Assembly (NCBI RefSeq): GCF_000259195.1
Contig: NZ_JH650763.1
Span: 160,592-224,591, forward strand
Direction of reading: 5' to 3'
Source of the DNA: Pseudomonas donghuensis
GTDB lineage: Bacteria; Pseudomonadota; Gammaproteobacteria; Pseudomonadales; Pseudomonadaceae
DNA: 64,000 nucleotides
Below are positions 36,399 through 46,551 of this stretch, piece by piece. A program made the position numbers and the translations under genes. Every line of letters begins with the position of its first letter. Position 1 is the stretch's first letter. The notes beneath the pieces were generated by a model. It was not told the origin of the DNA, ran no database searches, and was given only the letters and a program-made list of their open reading frames with translations.

Positions 36399-37253
36399 TC
36401 AGCCGTTCTGGCGGATCCCGGCAACCAGCCAAGGCTGGTTTTCGCCTTGGGCGCGTTCCATGTTCCAGCTTTCGCTGAACGGTTCGCCCTGGTCAAAGCG
36501 CGAGGTTTTCGACACGCCGCTGAAGGTCAGGGTGGCGATGGTCTTGTCGGCGCGGTCGTCGACACCTTCGAGCTGCACGTTCAGGTCGTCAATGTAGGTG
36601 GACTGGAAGCCATCACCCAGATCAGCGCGCTCCTGCTTGAGGAACTGCAGCATCTGAGGGGTGACGAATTCGGCGATCTTGTCCATTTCATTGGCATCCC
36701 AGTGCTGCTGCAGCGACTGGAAGTGGTTGCGGGCAGCGGCCAGGAAGCTCTGTTCGTTGAACCAGGCCGGTGCATTGATCACCGGGCGGGCAGCGGCGGC
36801 AGGCGCAGCGGAACCACCGAAGATCGACGGCTGGGCTGGCTGCTGGTGCACTTCGCGCTGGAATGGCGCGTGGCCGGCGGCGGCCATTTGCGGCTGCTGC
36901 TTGCGGCGACGGGCGGCGATGAAGCGGAACACCAGGAAGGCGATCAGCGCCATGATCAGGATGTCGAAGATCTGCATGCCCTGGAAGCCGTCGCCCATGA
37001 ACATGGAGGCCAGCAGGCCACCGGCGGCGAGGCCGGCCAGAGGGCCAAGCCAGCGCGAAGCACCACTGGCGGCGGCAGGTGCGCGACCTGGCGCGGTTGG
37101 CGAGGCAGCCGGAGTCGTCGGGGCCGCCTGACGGGTCTGGTGGGTTGGCGCGGCGCCCGAGCTCTTGCCGCCGCCGAAGCGTTTGGCGTTGGCGTCGAGA
37201 CTCATCGTCAGGCCGATGCACAGCGCCAAAGCGATGCTAAGAAAACGTTGCAT
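36399..37253 (-). CDS. Tim44-like domain protein
   Basis: 284 residues from the ATG at 37253. A signal-like N-terminus (FLSIALALCIGLTMSLDANA) is followed by a Gly/Ala/Pro-rich linker, a membrane segment (MQIFDILIMALIAFLVFRFIAARRR, about 110-130), and a C-terminal Tim44 (NTF2-like) domain with FLAAARNHFQSLQQHWDANEMDKIAEFVTP and WNMERAQGENQPWLVAGI. Inner-membrane anchored, with the Tim44 domain probably facing the cytoplasm as in related proteins. Function in bacteria is not settled. Confidence 0.78.
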   Translation of the reverse strand: MQRFLSIALALCIGLTMSLDANAKRFGGGKSSGAAPTHQTRQAAPTTPAASPTAPGRAPAAASGASRWLGPLAGLAAGGLLASMFMGDGFQGMQIFDILIMALIAFLVFRFIAARRRKQQPQMAAAGHAPFQREVHQQPAQPSIFGGSAAPAAAARPVINAPAWFNEQSFLAAARNHFQSLQQHWDANEMDKIAEFVTPQMLQFLKQERADLGDGFQSTYIDDLNVQLEGVDDRADKTIATLTFSGVSKTSRFDQGEPFSESWNMERAQGENQPWLVAGIRQNG

Positions 37254-37363
37254 AGAAGGGTATTCCCGTTTTGTGGATTGCACGCGCGTCATGGTGCACA
37301 GGTTGTAGGACACATGACCAGCGCCATAATGTTTCCAGCTTTTGCCTGAATTGTCTGTATACG

Positions 37364-37438
37364 CTGTAGGAGCGGGCTTGCCCCGCGATTTGCGGTTTGC
37401 AAGTCACATTGCATCGCGGGGCAAGCCCGCTCCTACAG
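37364..37438. repeat. REP pair with 25-bp perfect arms overlapping the uvrD stop
   Basis: Bases 37364-37388 (CTGTAGGAGCGGGCTTGCCC...) are the exact inverse of 37414-37438. The right arm contains the uvrD stop codon at 37433-37435. It can end transcription of uvrD and stabilise the mRNA end. Confidence 0.8.
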
Positions 37439-39616
37439 GGCCTCAAGCTTGGCGTAGCCAAGCATCAGCCACTTGCTGCCTTCGGCGAAGTTGACCTGGA
37501 CCCGGGCCTGGGCGCCGGAACCCTCGAAGTTGAGGATCACCCCTTCGCCGAACACCGCATGTTGCACACGCTGACCCAGGTTGAAGGCGGTCTGCGGAAT
37601 GTTGGCGTTGGCAAACAGGCTGCTCGAGTTCTGCTGCTGGCCGGAGCTGAACGGGCGGCTGACGCTGTTGGACAGGCGCACTTCCTGAACCAGGCCTGCC
37701 GGAATTTCGCGTACGAAGCGCGAGACCTTGTTGTAGGTCTCGCTGCCATACAGCCGGCGAGTCTCGGCATAGGTCATCACCAGTTGCTGCATGGCGCGGG
37801 TGATGCCGACGTAGGCCAGGCGGCGCTCCTCTTCAAGGCGGCCGGGTTCTTCCAGGCTCATCTTGTGCGGGAACAGGCCTTCTTCCATGCCGACCAGGAA
37901 TACGTGAGGGAATTCCAGGCCCTTGGCACTGTGCAGGGTCATCAGCTGGATGCTGTCTTCGTGCTCGTCGGCCTGGGCGTCGCCGGCTTCCAGCGAGGCG
38001 TGGCCGAGGAAGGCCGCCAATGGCGACAGTTCGGCGTCTTCTTCGCTGTTTTCGAAGTTGCGCGCGGCGCTGACCAGTTCCTCAAGGTTCTCTACCCGGG
38101 CCTGGCCTTTTTCGCCTTTTTCTTCCTGGTGATAGACGATCAGCCCGGACTGCTCGATGACCGTCTGGGTCATCAGGTGCAGGGGCATTTCCATGACCTT
38201 GGCGGCGAGGTTCTCGATCATTTCCATGAACGCGCCCAGGGCGCTGGCAGCGCGGCCCTTGAGCGCCTTGTTGGCGATCAGCAGGCTCATCGACTCCCAC
38301 ATCGAGACCTGGGCGTGGCGGGCGTGTTCGCGAATCGCTTCGACGGTCTTCTCACCGATGCCGCGCGGCGGCACGTTGATCACCCGCTCAAGGGCGGCGT
38401 CGTTGCCGCGGCCTTCGAGCAGGCGCAGGTAGGCCATGGCGTTCTTGATCTCGGCACGCTCGAAGAAGCGCTGGCCGCCATAGATGCGGTAAGGAATGCG
38501 TTCGCGCAGCAGTGCTTCTTCAAGCACCCGCGACTGGGCGTTGGAGCGATACAGGATGGCAATATCGCTGCGGGCCAGGCCGGTCTTGAGCGCGCTTTCG
38601 ATGCTCTCGACCACGTAGCGGGCTTCGTCGTGCTCGTTGAAGGCGGCGTACAGGCTCAGCGGTTCGCCATCGCCACCGTCGGTCCACAGCTCTTTGCCCA
38701 GGCGCCCGCTGTTGTTGGCGATCAGGGCGTTGGCCGCCTTGAGGATACCGGCGGTGGAGCGGTAGTTCTGCTCCAGGCGGATCAGCTCGGCGTCAGGGAA
38801 GTCGGCAGTGTACTGATGGATGTTCTCGATCTTGGCGCCACGCCAGCCATAAATCGACTGGTCGTCGTCGCCGACCACCATCAGGCTGTCACCGCCCTTG
38901 GCCAGCAGCCGCAGCCAGGCGTACTGCACGGCGTTGGTATCCTGGAATTCGTCGACCAGCACATGACGGAAGCGCCGCTGGTAGTGCTCGAGCAGGCCAG
39001 GGTGGTCACGCCACAGGTCCAGGGCGCGCAGCAGCAGCTCGGAGAAGTCGATGACGCCGGCGCGCTGGCAGGCGGTCTCGTAGGCTTCATAGATGCTGCG
39101 CATGGTGCCCAGGAACAGGTCGCCACTGGCCTGGATGTGTTGCGGGCGCAGGCCTTCGTCTTTCTGCCCGTTGATGAACCATTGTGCCTGGCGCGCTGGC
39201 CAGCGTTGTTCATCCAGGCCCAGCTCGCGGATCACCCGCTTGACCAGGCGCTGCTGGTCGTCGCTGTCGAGGATCTGGAAGTTCTGGTTCAGCCCCGCCT
39301 CTTGCCAGTGCGCGCGCAACAGGCGGTGCGCCAGGCCGTGGAAGGTGCCTACCCACATGCCGGCCGGGTTGATGCCCATCAGCTGTTCGATACGCTGGCG
39401 CATCTCGGCAGCGGCCTTGTTGGTGAAGGTCACCGACAGGATCGAGTGCGGCGAGGCCTGCACGACCTGGATCAACCAGGCGATGCGGTGCACCAGCACA
39501 CGGGTCTTGCCGGAGCCGGCACCGGCCAGGACCAACTGACGACCGACCGGCGCAGCTACAGCCTGGCGTTGGGCGTCGTTGAGAGAGTTCAACAGGAGAG
39601 AGAGATCATCGCGCAT
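37433..39616 (-). CDS. uvrD: DNA helicase II (UvrD)
   Basis: 727 residues, the usual UvrD length. All SF1A motifs are seen: LNDAQRQAV (Q motif), LAGAGSGKT (I), TFTNKAAAEM (Ia), DEFQDTNAVQY (II), VVGDDDQSIYGWRGA (III), LEQNYRST (IV), LMTLHSAKGLEFPHVFLVGMEEG (V) and RLAYVGITRAMQQL (VI). It unwinds DNA 3'-5' in mismatch and excision repair. The C-terminus ends in a short UvrD-type Tudor-like region (FGEGVILNFEG). The stop codon sits in a REP arm. Rep or PcrA are close relatives, but this C-terminal region and length favour UvrD. Confidence 0.9.
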   Translation of the reverse strand: MRDDLSLLLNSLNDAQRQAVAAPVGRQLVLAGAGSGKTRVLVHRIAWLIQVVQASPHSILSVTFTNKAAAEMRQRIEQLMGINPAGMWVGTFHGLAHRLLRAHWQEAGLNQNFQILDSDDQQRLVKRVIRELGLDEQRWPARQAQWFINGQKDEGLRPQHIQASGDLFLGTMRSIYEAYETACQRAGVIDFSELLLRALDLWRDHPGLLEHYQRRFRHVLVDEFQDTNAVQYAWLRLLAKGGDSLMVVGDDDQSIYGWRGAKIENIHQYTADFPDAELIRLEQNYRSTAGILKAANALIANNSGRLGKELWTDGGDGEPLSLYAAFNEHDEARYVVESIESALKTGLARSDIAILYRSNAQSRVLEEALLRERIPYRIYGGQRFFERAEIKNAMAYLRLLEGRGNDAALERVINVPPRGIGEKTVEAIREHARHAQVSMWESMSLLIANKALKGRAASALGAFMEMIENLAAKVMEMPLHLMTQTVIEQSGLIVYHQEEKGEKGQARVENLEELVSAARNFENSEEDAELSPLAAFLGHASLEAGDAQADEHEDSIQLMTLHSAKGLEFPHVFLVGMEEGLFPHKMSLEEPGRLEEERRLAYVGITRAMQQLVMTYAETRRLYGSETYNKVSRFVREIPAGLVQEVRLSNSVSRPFSSGQQQNSSSLFANANIPQTAFNLGQRVQHAVFGEGVILNFEGSGAQARVQVNFAEGSKWLMLGYAKLEAL

Positions 39617-39839
39617 CCGGCCATTTTAGGGGCGCAGACGACCCTTGGGCAAATATACAGTAGAAAAACTTGCCGCTGACGACTGGCTGGTCATCGGCTG
39701 CAGCCCAAGGCCTGCGTGCTTGAGCGCCTGCCGTCGGGAAACGCAATGAAATAATTATGATCCAGAGCAGTTTGGCCCGAGAGCTTGCTTGTGTATGCTC
39801 CGTGCACGTTTAAGGCTAACCATTACAAGAACACTGCCT

Positions 39840-42706
39840 ATGACTCTTGGTTCCGACTCCATGAGCGCCCCTTCCGAAGCGCGCCGGAGTATTCGCAAGC
39901 ACTTCGCAACCCAACTGGCCGTCGAGCGCACCCGCCTGCTGTATCAGGGCTCATTGCTGCCGACCCTGTTCATGCTGCTCAATGGTCTGGTCTGTGCCTG
40001 GTTGCTGTGGAGCCCGGCGCGCTACCTATTGGTCAGTATATGGATTGTCTGGCTGACGGCGTTGGTGGCCTTGCGGGTGATCCAGGTCGCCGCCTTCGAT
40101 GCCGCCATGCCCGCTCGACAGGCCCAGCCAAGCTGGTGGCGAATGTTCCTGTTCGGTTCGGCCTTCAGTGGCCTGACCCTGGCCAGCGCGGCGATCGCCC
40201 TGGTGCCGGTGGATAACTTCGTCCAGCAGGCCTGGGTATTCGGCCTGCTGGGGGCGGCAACGCTATCGGCCAGCGTCGCCTATGCCGTCAGCCTGCCGGC
40301 CTTCCTTAGTTTTACCTTGCCGTGCCTGCTGCCGCCGATTGCCTTCCTGTTCTGCAATGGCGATGAGCAGCAGCGTGGCTGGGGCTGGCTTGGCCTGATT
40401 TTATTGCTCGCCTTGTCAGTGGTGGCCTGGCAGGTCAACCGGCTGATCGAGCGTGGGCTGTTGCGGCGCTTTCAGAATCAGGAGCTGATCGAGCACCTGC
40501 AAACGGCACAAAGCCGCAGCGAACGACTTAACCAGGCATTGGCCGAGGAGGTCGAGCAGCGTCGGCTGATCGAGGAGCAACTGCGCGAGGCGCAAGTAGG
40601 CCTGGAGTCGCGCGTCGCCCAGCGCAGCCAGGAGCTGGATGCTGCCAACCAGGCCCTGAGCAAGAGCGAACAGCGTCTGGCCCTGGCCCTGGAGGCCAGC
40701 GAACTGGGGCTGTGGGACTGGAACCTGGAAACCGACGAGATCCACCATACCCAGTTGCGCGAGTTGTTTGGCCTGGAGCCTGACCAGGTTCAGGAAATGC
40801 TCGCGCACCTCAAGCCACGCCTGCATCCCGATGACGTGCCGCTGCTCAAGCGCACCCTGGTCGAACACCTCAAGGGCCGCAGCGAGGATTACCGCATCGA
40901 CTACCGGGTGCGTCACCGCCAGGGCCACTGGTGCTGGATCGAGGACCGAGGCCGGGCAGTGGAGCGCAGTGCCAGCGGGCGGGTGCTGCGCATGCTTGGC
41001 ACCCGCCGGGATATCAGTGCGCAAAAAGCCCAGGAAGAACAGCAGCGCATGGCCGCCACCGTATTTGAGGCGGCCAGCGAAGGCATCGTGATTCTCGACC
41101 CTGATTATGTGTTGCTGGCGGTCAATCAGGCCTTCTGCCGGGTTACCGGCTACAACCGCGAAGAATTGCTTCAGGGCCGGTTACTGGAACTGCCCTGCAG
41201 TCGCGACGCCCGTCGCCACTCTCAGGCCATTGAGCTGGCACTGGAGCAGCAGGGCAACTGGCAGGGGGAACTGGTCGAGGCGCGCAAGAACGGCGAGCTT
41301 TATCCACAGTGGCTGCAGCTCAATGGCGTGCGCGATGCACGGGGCAATCTGACCAGCATCGTCGGCTTCTTTACCGACCTGTCGGCGCGCCGCGAGTCCG
41401 AGGAGCGCCTGCGGTACCTGGCGCACTACGACGAGCTGACGGGCCTGGCCAACCGCGCCCTGTTCCGCCTGCGCCTGCATGAGGCCGGCGAGCGCCTGCG
41501 CCAGAGCGGGCGCGGCCTGGCCTTGCTGCACATCGACCTGGACCGCTTCAAGCTGCTCAATGACAGCCTTGGCCACGAAGTTGCCGACCAGTTGCTCAAG
41601 CAAATGGCCCAGCGCATCAGCAATGCCATGCCCGAGGCCGATACGGTGGCGCGCCTGTCCGGCGACGAGTTTGCCGTGCTGTTCGATGCCTACAGCAACC
41701 TGTCGAGCCTGGTGCGTGTGGCCAGCCGTTTGCTGGACAAGCTGCGCGTACCGCTGCGGGTCGATGGCCACGAGCTGGTGATCAGCGCCTCGGTAGGCAT
41801 CAGCCTGCTGGCCGATACCTCGCGGGATGTCACGGTACTGGTCAGCCAGGCCAACACCGCCATGCAGCACGCCAAGCACCTGGGCGGCGACAACTTCCAG
41901 TTCTACACCGAGAGCCTGCAGGCCAGTACCCTGCAGCGCCTGCAACTGGAAAACCACCTGCGCAAGGCCATCGAGGAGCGTCAGCTACAGGTCTACTACC
42001 AGCCCAAGCTGTGCCTGGCCACTGGCCGTCTGCATGCTGCCGAGGCGCTGGTGCGCTGGCAGCATCCGCAGTGGGGCATGGTACCGCCGTCGGACTTTAT
42101 CGGCCTGGCCGAAGAAACCGGCCTGATTGCGCCGATGGGCGAATTCGTTCTGCGCCAGGCCTGTTGGCAGGCCTGCGAGTGGCAGCGCATGGGGCTTGCG
42201 CCGATCCGTGTATCGGTGAACCTGTCGGTCTATCAGTTGCGCCACGGCAAGCTGGTCAGCCTGGTGCGCCAGGTGCTCGATGAAAGTGGCCTGGCGCCGC
42301 ATCTGCTGGAGCTGGAACTGACCGAGAGCCAGTTGCTCGATAGCGTTGAACACATCATCGCCACCTTCCGCCAGTTGCACGAACTGGGAGTGAAGCTGGC
42401 CATCGATGACTTTGGCACGGGCTACTCATCGCTCAGCTACCTCAAGCGCTTCCCGGTGGATTACGTAAAGATCGATCAGGCCTTTATCCGCGGCCTGAGC
42501 GAAGGCAGTGAAGATGCCGCGATCACCCGGGCAATCATCGCCATGGCCCAGAGCCTCGACCTTCAGGTGGTCGCGGAGGGCGTCGAGACCCATGAACAGC
42601 TGGAGTTTTTGCGCAAGCAAGGCTGCAATGAAGTGCAGGGTTACCTGATCAGCCGGCCGGTACCGGCGCAGGAGCTGGCCGAGCTACTGGCCAGTCACTA
42701 CAGCTT

Positions 42707-42710
<4 letters not shown>
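39840..42710 (+). CDS. Membrane PAS-PAS-GGDEF-EAL cyclic-di-GMP protein
   Basis: 956 residues from the ATG at 39840 (an ATG at 39861 is possible). Residues ~30-210 hold about five or six membrane segments. A coiled coil (HLQTAQSRSERLNQALAEEVEQRR) leads to a PAS domain with a PAC end (GLWDWNLETDEI; MLGTRRDIS), a second PAS (EGIVILDPDYVLLAVNQAFCRVTGYNREE), a diguanylate cyclase domain whose signature is SGDEF (607-611), and an EAL domain with EALVRW (735-740) and DDFGTGYSSL. The EAL metal residues look intact. SGDEF is a tolerated variant, so both activities are possible. The stop overlaps the convergent zwf end by 4 bp. Input signal unknown. Confidence 0.88.
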
Positions 42711-44158
<1,448 letters not shown>

Positions 44159-44194
44159 TCTCCTAGTTCGTTTAGCTGGGCGGGTCGCCGGTCA

Positions 44195-44209
44195 TGTAGT
44201 ATAACTACA
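44195..44209. promoter_or_regulatory. HexR box between zwf and the hexR-like gene
   Basis: TGTAGTATAACTACA matches the HexR consensus TGTARTWWWAYTACA at every position. It is 37 bp from the zwf start and 45 bp from the regulator start, so both could be repressed. HexR releases DNA on binding 2-keto-3-deoxy-6-phosphogluconate. Confidence 0.8.
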
Positions 44210-44253
44210 AGAAAGCTACAACCCGGTCAGTCGATCATAACCGAGTCCTGCCC

Positions 44254-45120
44254 TTGAATCTGTTGCAACACATCGCCCAGTCGCGCCATCTGCTACGCAA
44301 ATCGGAACTCAAGGTTGCCGATCACGTGCTGCTTGATCCAGCGGCCGTCATGCATAGCTCCATGGCCGACCTTGCCCACAGCGTTGGTATCAGCGAGCCG
44401 ACTATCGTGCGCTTTTGCCGTGCGATCGGTTGTTCCGGCTTTCAGGACCTCAAGCTCAAGCTGGCCCAGAGCCTGGCGGCGGGGGCGAGTTTCGGCCAGT
44501 TCGCGATTCATGAGGACGACTCGGTTGCCGACTACAGCCTGAAGATCTTCGACACCACCTTGCATACGCTGATGGAGGTGCGCGAGCACCTCGACCCGCA
44601 GGCCTTGCAACGTGCGGTTACGGCCATGGCCCAGGCCCAGCGCGTCGAGTTCTATGGTTTTGGTGCCTCGGGTGCGGTGGCGGCCGATGCCCAGCACAAG
44701 TTCTTCCGCCTGTTGCTGACGGCGGCGGCTTACTCCGACCCGCACATGCAGGCGATGTCGGCGGTTACCCTCAAGCCTGGCGATGTGGCGATCTGCATCT
44801 CCCAGTCGGGGCGCTCCAAGGACCTGCTGATCACCGCCAACCTGGTGCGCGAAAGCGGCGCCACGCTGATCACCCTGTGCCCGAGCCAGACGCCGCTTGC
44901 CGAGCTGTCGACCGTCAACCTGGCCATCGACGTGCACGAAGACACCGAGATCTACACCCCCCTGACCTCGCGTATCGCCCACCTGGTGGTGATCGACGTG
45001 CTGGCCATGGGCGTTGCCATGGCCCGCGGGCCGAGCCTGGTCAACCACCTCAAGAGCGTCAAGCGCAGCTTACGCAGCCTGCGTTTGTCGCCCAAGTCGA
45101 TCAAGGCTATGGACGACTGA
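44254..45120 (+). CDS. RpiR/HexR-family transcriptional regulator
   Basis: 288 residues from a TTG at 44254. The N-terminal helix-turn-helix is MADLAHSVGISEPTIVRFCRAIGCSGFQDLKLKLAQSLA, as in HexR. The C-terminal SIS domain has FYGFGASGAVAADAQHKFFRL, ICISQSGRSKDLL and EDTEIYTPLTSR, which bind sugar phosphate. Overall HexR-like but probably not the main hexR copy, whose usual partners (zwf-pgl-eda) are missing. It faces zwf across a perfect HexR box, so control of zwf and itself is likely. Confidence 0.82.
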   Translation: MNLLQHIAQSRHLLRKSELKVADHVLLDPAAVMHSSMADLAHSVGISEPTIVRFCRAIGCSGFQDLKLKLAQSLAAGASFGQFAIHEDDSVADYSLKIFDTTLHTLMEVREHLDPQALQRAVTAMAQAQRVEFYGFGASGAVAADAQHKFFRLLLTAAAYSDPHMQAMSAVTLKPGDVAICISQSGRSKDLLITANLVRESGATLITLCPSQTPLAELSTVNLAIDVHEDTEIYTPLTSRIAHLVVIDVLAMGVAMARGPSLVNHLKSVKRSLRSLRLSPKSIKAMDD

Positions 45121-45122
45121 GG

Positions 45123-45154
45123 CCTGTAGGAGCGGGCAAGCCCGCTCCTACAGG
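45123..45154. repeat. Perfect 15-bp hairpin (REP-like, possible terminator)
   Basis: CCTGTAGGAGCGGGC (45123-45137) and its exact inverse at 45140-45154 are 2 nt apart, 2 bp after the hexR-like stop. Same core as the REP pair next to uvrD. Confidence 0.75.
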
Positions 45155-45240
45155 TTCATTGATTTGTCATTGGCTCGCCGCCAAATCGTAATGCCACGTC
45201 GTCAGGCTGAAGCTCCCGCACTCGAAAAGGGAGATATGCA

Positions 45241-45459
45241 ATGGCTCGTGAATTCGATGGCTCGTACCAACCCAACGCCAAATCCCGCAAGCAGCAGGAA
45301 AAAGATCAGCGTCGCATGGAGTTTCGCCGCGCGATCGAAAGCTACTCCGAGCAGCGCCGCCTGCTGCAGGAAATCACCGACTACGCCGACCTGCAGACCC
45401 TCAGCGTGTGGCAGGTATCGGCGGCAGAATCCCCGAGAAACGCTCAACAAGCCCGCTGA
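45241..45459 (+). CDS. Small charged protein, possibly PA3496-like
   Basis: 72 residues, rich in Arg, Lys, Glu and Gln (KSRKQQEKDQRRMEFRRAIESYSEQRRLLQEITDYADL), likely one long helix, no signal peptide. A clear GGGAG site lies 8 nt before the ATG. It recalls small PA3496-type proteins of pseudomonads, but the match is from memory and weak. Its last 59 bp overlap the 3' end of the convergent pycR gene, which is unusual and means one of the two ends may be shorter in expression terms. Confidence 0.6.
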   Translation: MAREFDGSYQPNAKSRKQQEKDQRRMEFRRAIESYSEQRRLLQEITDYADLQTLSVWQVSAAESPRNAQQAR

Positions 45460-46363
45460 TCTGCGCACGTTCGCTACGAATGAACGCTAAAAAGGCCAGG
45501 GCCACCGGCGACTGCCGCTTGGCCTTGGACTGCACTACGCACCAACTGCGGTACAGTGGCAGCTCTTCGACCGGCAGCTCGCGCAGCACGCCAGTGGCCA
45601 GTTCCAGGTTCAGCGCGTGGCGGGTCAGCAGGGCAATGCCCAGGCCTGCGATCACGCATTCGCGCTGGGCATCGGCCGAGGCCACCTCCAGCGTCTGGGT
45701 GAAGTGCACACGCTTTTCCTTGAAGTACTCTTCGCAAGCCTTGCGCGTCCCCGAGCCCTGTTCGCGCACCAGCAGGGTGTGCGGCTCAAGGTCCTGCAGG
45801 CGCAGGCTGTCGAGCTTGCACAGTGGGTGATCGGGCGGCGCCACGGCTACAATTGGATTGTTCAGGAATGGCAGGAACTCCAGGCCCATGTCCTGAGGCA
45901 CCATGGACATGATGATCAGGTCATCGCGGTTGTCCGAGAGGCGACGGATGGCCTGGGCCCGGTTCACTACCGTGAGGGTAAGATTGACCTCAGGGTGCAA
46001 GCGCTTGAAGGCGGCGAACAGGTGCGGGACGAAGTATTTGGCACTGGACTCGACCGCCAGCTTCAGTTGCCCTTGCAGCGAGCCCTGCATGTCCGAGAGC
46101 TGCATGTCGAGGCTCTCCAGGCGCCCGAAGATGTCGCGGCTGGCGCGCTGCAATGCCTCGGCGGCGTCGGTCAGGTAGAGCTTTTTGCCGACGTACTCGA
46201 ACAGCGGCTGGCCGACCAGTTCTTCGAGTTGGCGGATCTGTAGACTAACGGCGGGTTGCGTCAGGTTCATCTCCTCGGCGGCCCGGCTATAGGAACGCAA
46301 ATCACAGACCTCATTGAAGATCTGAAGTTGACGCAATGTCATACGCATCAATGACTTACGCAT
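45401..46363 (-). CDS. pycR: LysR-type regulator PycR
   Basis: 320 residues from the ATG at 46363. The start MRKSLMRMTLRQLQIFNEV and the helix-turn-helix YSRAAEEMNLTQPAVSLQIRQLE are as I recall for PycR of P. aeruginosa, a CbbR-like regulator of the pyruvate carboxylase genes. The effector domain has LKLAVESSAKYFVPHLFAAFKRLHPEV and IIMSMVPQDMGLEFLPFLNNPIVAVAP. It is divergent from pycA, with an LTTR-type palindrome between them. Its 3' end overlaps a small gene on the other strand. Confidence 0.82.
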   Translation of the reverse strand: MRKSLMRMTLRQLQIFNEVCDLRSYSRAAEEMNLTQPAVSLQIRQLEELVGQPLFEYVGKKLYLTDAAEALQRASRDIFGRLESLDMQLSDMQGSLQGQLKLAVESSAKYFVPHLFAAFKRLHPEVNLTLTVVNRAQAIRRLSDNRDDLIIMSMVPQDMGLEFLPFLNNPIVAVAPPDHPLCKLDSLRLQDLEPHTLLVREQGSGTRKACEEYFKEKRVHFTQTLEVASADAQRECVIAGLGIALLTRHALNLELATGVLRELPVEELPLYRSWCVVQSKAKRQSPVALAFLAFIRSERAQISGLVERFSGILPPIPATR

Positions 46364-46399
46364 TTCTCTCAAGCCCCGGCAAAACCTTGTAACAGCACT

Positions 46400-46415
46400 A
46401 TAAGCTTTTGCTTAT
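46400..46415. promoter_or_regulatory. Candidate PycR site
   Basis: ATAAG-N6-CTTAT is a palindrome of the T-N11-A type bound by LysR regulators, 37 bp upstream of pycR in the pycR-pycA intergenic region. Confidence 0.4.
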
Positions 46416-46551
46416 GCACACCCTAATAAATATTGATTTTTGTTTATCCAGAGACAGCGCTAGGGTAAAGATGCGACTGGCCAGCGACGATTGGTCACGC
46501 GCCGACCGGCGACGCCGGCTCGATTGTTCTAGCGGCCTTGGGAATACTCCA

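Noticed and set aside
37397..39679. 760-aa open frame on the plus strand opposite uvrD
   Set aside because: Complete UvrD motifs on the other strand explain the region, and the plus-strand product has no recognisable fold.
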